From Planctomycetales bacterium (lineage in GTDB: Bacteria; Planctomycetota; Phycisphaerae; SM23-33): DNA of 7,297 nt. Position 1 is the first letter of the stretch, and each line of letters begins with the position of its first letter. The notes below the pieces were generated by a model that worked only from the letters and a program-made list of their open reading frames with translations, did not search any database and was not told where the DNA came from. The position numbers and the translations under genes are program-made. The stretch is from NCBI GenBank assembly GCA_030673005.1, contig DAOVFI010000116.1, forward strand, positions 1 through 7,297, in the 5' to 3' direction. Shown in pieces: positions 5,985-7,297 of the stretch.

Positions 5985-6064
5985 GGGTGGTACGGTCAAG
6001 AAAGAATACTTGGCCGTGGCTTTCCACGGCCAAGCCTCACTTCGTTCGGCTTGACCGTGCCACC
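5985..6064. repeat. Four-arm alternating palindromic repeat, copy 2
   Basis: This is the same architecture as 933-1062 in the opposite orientation, and shorter. The outer arms are 5985-6000 and 6048-6064 (15-bp pairing with one G-T). The inner arms are CTTGGCCGTGG (6009-6019) and CCACGGCCAAG (6024-6034). The arms are nearly identical to copy 1, while all three loops differ. Loop 1 read on the minus strand is GAACGAAGTGA, with no inserted palindrome. It lies in the 179-bp gap between the sigma and anti-sigma genes, within their presumed common transcript. Confidence 0.85.
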
Positions 6065-6088
6065 TGCCGCTCATCGGCGGGCTTTTTT
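6063..6088 (+). terminator. Intrinsic terminator on the plus strand
   Basis: CCTGCCG (6063-6069) pairs with CGGCGGG (6075-6081), with one G-U and a 5-nt loop, followed by C and six T residues. It has the form of a rho-independent terminator for rightward transcription, yet no plus-strand gene precedes it. It begins within the last two bases of the repeat at 5985-6064. It may stop antisense transcription into the sigma gene, or end a short transcript of the repeat. Confidence 0.45.
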
Positions 6089-6102
6089 CTGTGTAATCCC
6101 TG

Positions 6103-6119
6103 CCTGCCTGCCGGCAGGC
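6103..6119. repeat. Partial copy of the CTGCCTGCCGGCAGG palindrome
   Basis: A perfect 14-bp palindrome, GCCTGCCGGCAGGC (6106-6119), preceded by an extra CCTGCCTG run. It is related to the 20-bp palindromes at 962-981 and 7135-7154. It lies ten bases past the sigma factor stop codon, where it could form a 3' hairpin in the sigma mRNA. Confidence 0.65.
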
Positions 6120-6128
6120 GTGGGCTGT

Positions 6129-6776
6129 TTATCCCACCAGGTCCGCCAATTTCTCCTTCAATATACATCGGGCACGATACAGTCGGCTTTTAATAGTCCC
6201 AACGGGAACTTCCAGAACCTGCGATATTTGTTCATAATTCATATCTTCAATATCCCTCAGCACAACGACGATTCGAAACTCTTCATCGAGTTCCTGCATC
6301 GCCGCCATGATGCGTTCCCAGGCGTCGGCCCGTTCGGCGGCGTCGTGCGGGCCAATCTCCCGGAAGTCCGAGATAAGCTCTTCGGACCCGCGCTGCTGCT
6401 CATCGTCGCCGATCGGTGCGTCGAGCGAACGAAACTTCACTCGCCCGCTCCGTCGCCTCCGGCTGATTGAAAGGTTCATGCCGATCCGGAACAGCCACGT
6501 GTAAAAGCCGCTCGCCTGCCGGAAACTCGCCAGGCTCTCAAATGCTTTGACGAACGTCTCCTGACAAAGTTCCTCAGCATCGTGACGATTTCCATTAAAT
6601 TTCAGAATCGCGTTGAAGAGGCGGTCCTGATACTTTCTTACCAGCGAGCCGAAAGCGTCCGTATCGCCCTGGCTGCACCGCCGAAGCAGGGTCGCATCCT
6701 CAAAAACCAGCGTCGCGCCGTCCCGATCCCGGTCGGCATCAACACCCTTCACTATCTTGGACGTCCATTCGCTCAC
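6129..6776 (-). CDS. ECF RNA polymerase sigma factor (RpoE/SigW-like)
   Basis: A 215-residue group IV sigma factor that directs RNA polymerase to a specific promoter set. Region sigma-2 spans about 41-108 (AFGSLVRKYQDRLFN, the HDAEELCQETFVKAF core-binding and -10 helices, FYTWLFRIGMNLS). Region sigma-4 spans about 150-212 (ELDEEFRIVVVLRDIE, then the helix-turn-helix NYEQISQVLEVPVGTIKSRL), which reads the -35. A linker with an Arg-rich patch (SRRRRSGR) joins them, and there is no sigma-1 or sigma-3. Length is slightly above typical because of about 30 extra N-terminal residues. The start is GTG at 6776 with a weak GGGA five bases upstream, so the exact start is uncertain. The anti-sigma-like gene follows downstream after a 179-bp repeat-containing gap. 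Target promoters are unknown. Confidence 0.93.
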   Translation of the reverse strand: MSEWTSKIVKGVDADRDRDGATLVFEDATLLRRCSQGDTDAFGSLVRKYQDRLFNAILKFNGNRHDAEELCQETFVKAFESLASFRQASGFYTWLFRIGMNLSISRRRRSGRVKFRSLDAPIGDDEQQRGSEELISDFREIGPHDAAERADAWERIMAAMQELDEEFRIVVVLRDIEDMNYEQISQVLEVPVGTIKSRLYRARCILKEKLADLVG

Positions 6777-6796
6777 AATGTTCCCGAAAAAAATGG

Positions 6797-6826
6797 TTTA
6801 TCCGCCTGCACCCGTACTGCTATCAA
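6797..6826 (-). promoter_or_regulatory. Possible promoter of the sigma factor gene
   Basis: On the minus strand, TTGATA (6826-6821, 5 of 6 to consensus) and GATAAA (6802-6797, 4 of 6) are 18 bp apart. Transcription would begin only about 15 bases before the GTG. An ECF-type autoregulated promoter was also sought, but no clear GGAAC/TCTNA pair was seen. The call is weak. Confidence 0.3.
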
Positions 6827-6868
6827 GCGTCAAACTAATGGTAACACAGTTGCCGGGGGAAATGAACA

Positions 6869-7188
6869 ATGCCTCGCCGAAGCGAAGGCATGGGTTCGGA
6901 CCCGTACGGGGCTATTGAGTCCTTTATTTCTAATATCCGGCGGGCCAGGCCTGAAGGGCAGAAAGATGTTAGCCAGTGGCGATTTCCACGCCATAGCCTC
7001 AGCGAAGGCGGGTAATCGCCCGGTGGAAATGCCCCTTTGTAACAAAGCCCCGAATGGACAAAAGAGCATTATTGGCAAGGTTATCTGTCGCCCCTTCGGG
7101 GCTGGACGGTTTGAGACTGCTGTCCGGGGGCTTACCTGCCTACCGGCAGGCAGGCGCCCCCGGCTAACTTCTGTCGCCCCGTTGGGGC
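6869..7188. repeat. Palindrome-rich intergenic region
   Basis: The 490-bp stretch upstream of the sigma gene holds no credible gene but a series of hairpins. ATGCCT/AGGCAT (6869-6891) has loop CGCCGAAGCGA. CCCGTACGGG (6901-6910) is a perfect palindrome. GGCGATT/AATCGCC (6978-6984 with 7014-7020) encloses GCCT/AGGC (6996-7009). A competing pair is ATTTCCAC/GTGGAAAT (6982-6989 with 7023-7030). GCCCC hairpins lie at 7090-7102 and 7176-7188. Translated, such repeats give LPAGRQ-like artefact peptides. The array may be an accumulation site for mobile palindromes. Confidence 0.7.
7124..7163. repeat. Hairpin with a nested 20-bp palindrome, copy B
   Basis: CCGGGGGC (7124-7131) and GCCCCCGG (7156-7163) form a perfect 8-bp stem. 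Its loop is TTA, then a 20-bp palindrome (7135-7154), then C. The palindrome is the exact reverse complement of 962-981. Without it, the hairpin would have a simple 4-nt loop. Confidence 0.8.
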
Positions 7189-7267
7189 TAACAGATACGG
7201 ACATTCTTTATACAAAAATCAATAAACACGTACAAAGCGAGGCAAGTTAACTTTTATCAAAATGTCG

Positions 7268-7297
7268 TTACGTGCTTTCGGAGACTTCGGCGGGTTC
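7268..7297 (-). CDS. Possible 3' end of a minus-strand gene
   Basis: Reading inward from the right edge on the minus strand gives EPAEVSEST followed by TAA (7270-7268). The acidic, GC-codon-rich tail and the strand shared with the sigma gene make a partial coding end plausible. Only nine codons are visible. An open frame on the plus strand from ATG 7262 (MSLRAFGDFGGF) is equally possible in length, but it lacks a ribosome binding site. Confidence 0.2.
   Translation of the reverse strand, partial: EPAEVSEST

Noticed and set aside
5950..6033. 28-codon N-terminal extension of the anti-sigma-like gene
   Set aside because: The extra codons come from the repeat at 5985-6064 and the leader, and the conserved domain starts at the ATG at 5949.
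6830..7204. 124-codon minus-strand open frame
   Set aside because: It runs through several palindromic repeats and contains the LPAGRQ-type peptide that these repeats encode by chance. It has no ribosome binding site or recognisable domain.
6582..7250. 222-codon plus-strand open frame
   Set aside because: Its first third is antisense to the sigma factor gene, and the rest is repeat DNA. There is no coherent protein signature.

Overview
The window looks like a chromosomal segment of a Planctomycetota bacterium, most likely a Phycisphaerae-type lineage. The main evidence is the secreted protease at 2548-4185. It ends in two dockerin-like calcium-binding repeats (GDLNEDGFVGQDDLDIVL type) followed by a PEP-CTERM sorting signal, a combination common in that group. 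The GC-rich codons, the short-palindrome intergenic repeats and the extended ECF sigma/anti-sigma pair agree with this. No 16S rRNA or other decisive marker is present, so the taxonomy is an inference.

Layout, left to right. A Cof-type HAD phosphatase gene (8-865, +) converges on sppA, a membrane-anchored S49 signal peptide peptidase gene (1082-2248, -). The gap between them is packed with nested hairpin repeats. sppA diverges from the protease gene (2548-4185, +) across a 299-bp control region. That region holds a good sigma-A-type promoter pointing right, an operator-like dyad, and an uncharacterised 37-codon ORF with a near-perfect ribosome binding site. After the protease gene comes a 420-bp gap with several GCCCC/GGGGC hairpins. 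Then come two minus-strand genes: an anti-sigma-like membrane protein (4606-5949) and, upstream of it in transcription order, an ECF sigma factor (6129-6776). The last 521 bp carry palindromic repeats, a possible sigma-gene promoter, and perhaps the last codons of another minus-strand gene at the right edge.

Functionally, the sigma factor and the anti-sigma protein probably form a cell-envelope stress or signalling module. The sigma factor would be held at the membrane by the single-pass partner and released by a signal not visible here. SppA would clear signal peptides from the membrane. The protease is exported, probably sorted by an exosortase system that is not in this window. The sequence does not show that these three envelope functions are co-regulated.

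The most unusual content is between the genes. A repeat built from four alternating copies of one ~10-13-nt unit occurs twice (933-1062 and 5985-6064). One copy lies inside the sigma/anti-sigma transcription unit. A separate 20-bp palindrome sits cleanly inside the loops of other hairpins (962-981 and 7135-7154), which suggests mobile palindromes inserting into one another. A third class has variable stems but a shared purine-rich loop. The protease is also notable because the usual catalytic Asp of subtilases appears to be replaced by Glu.
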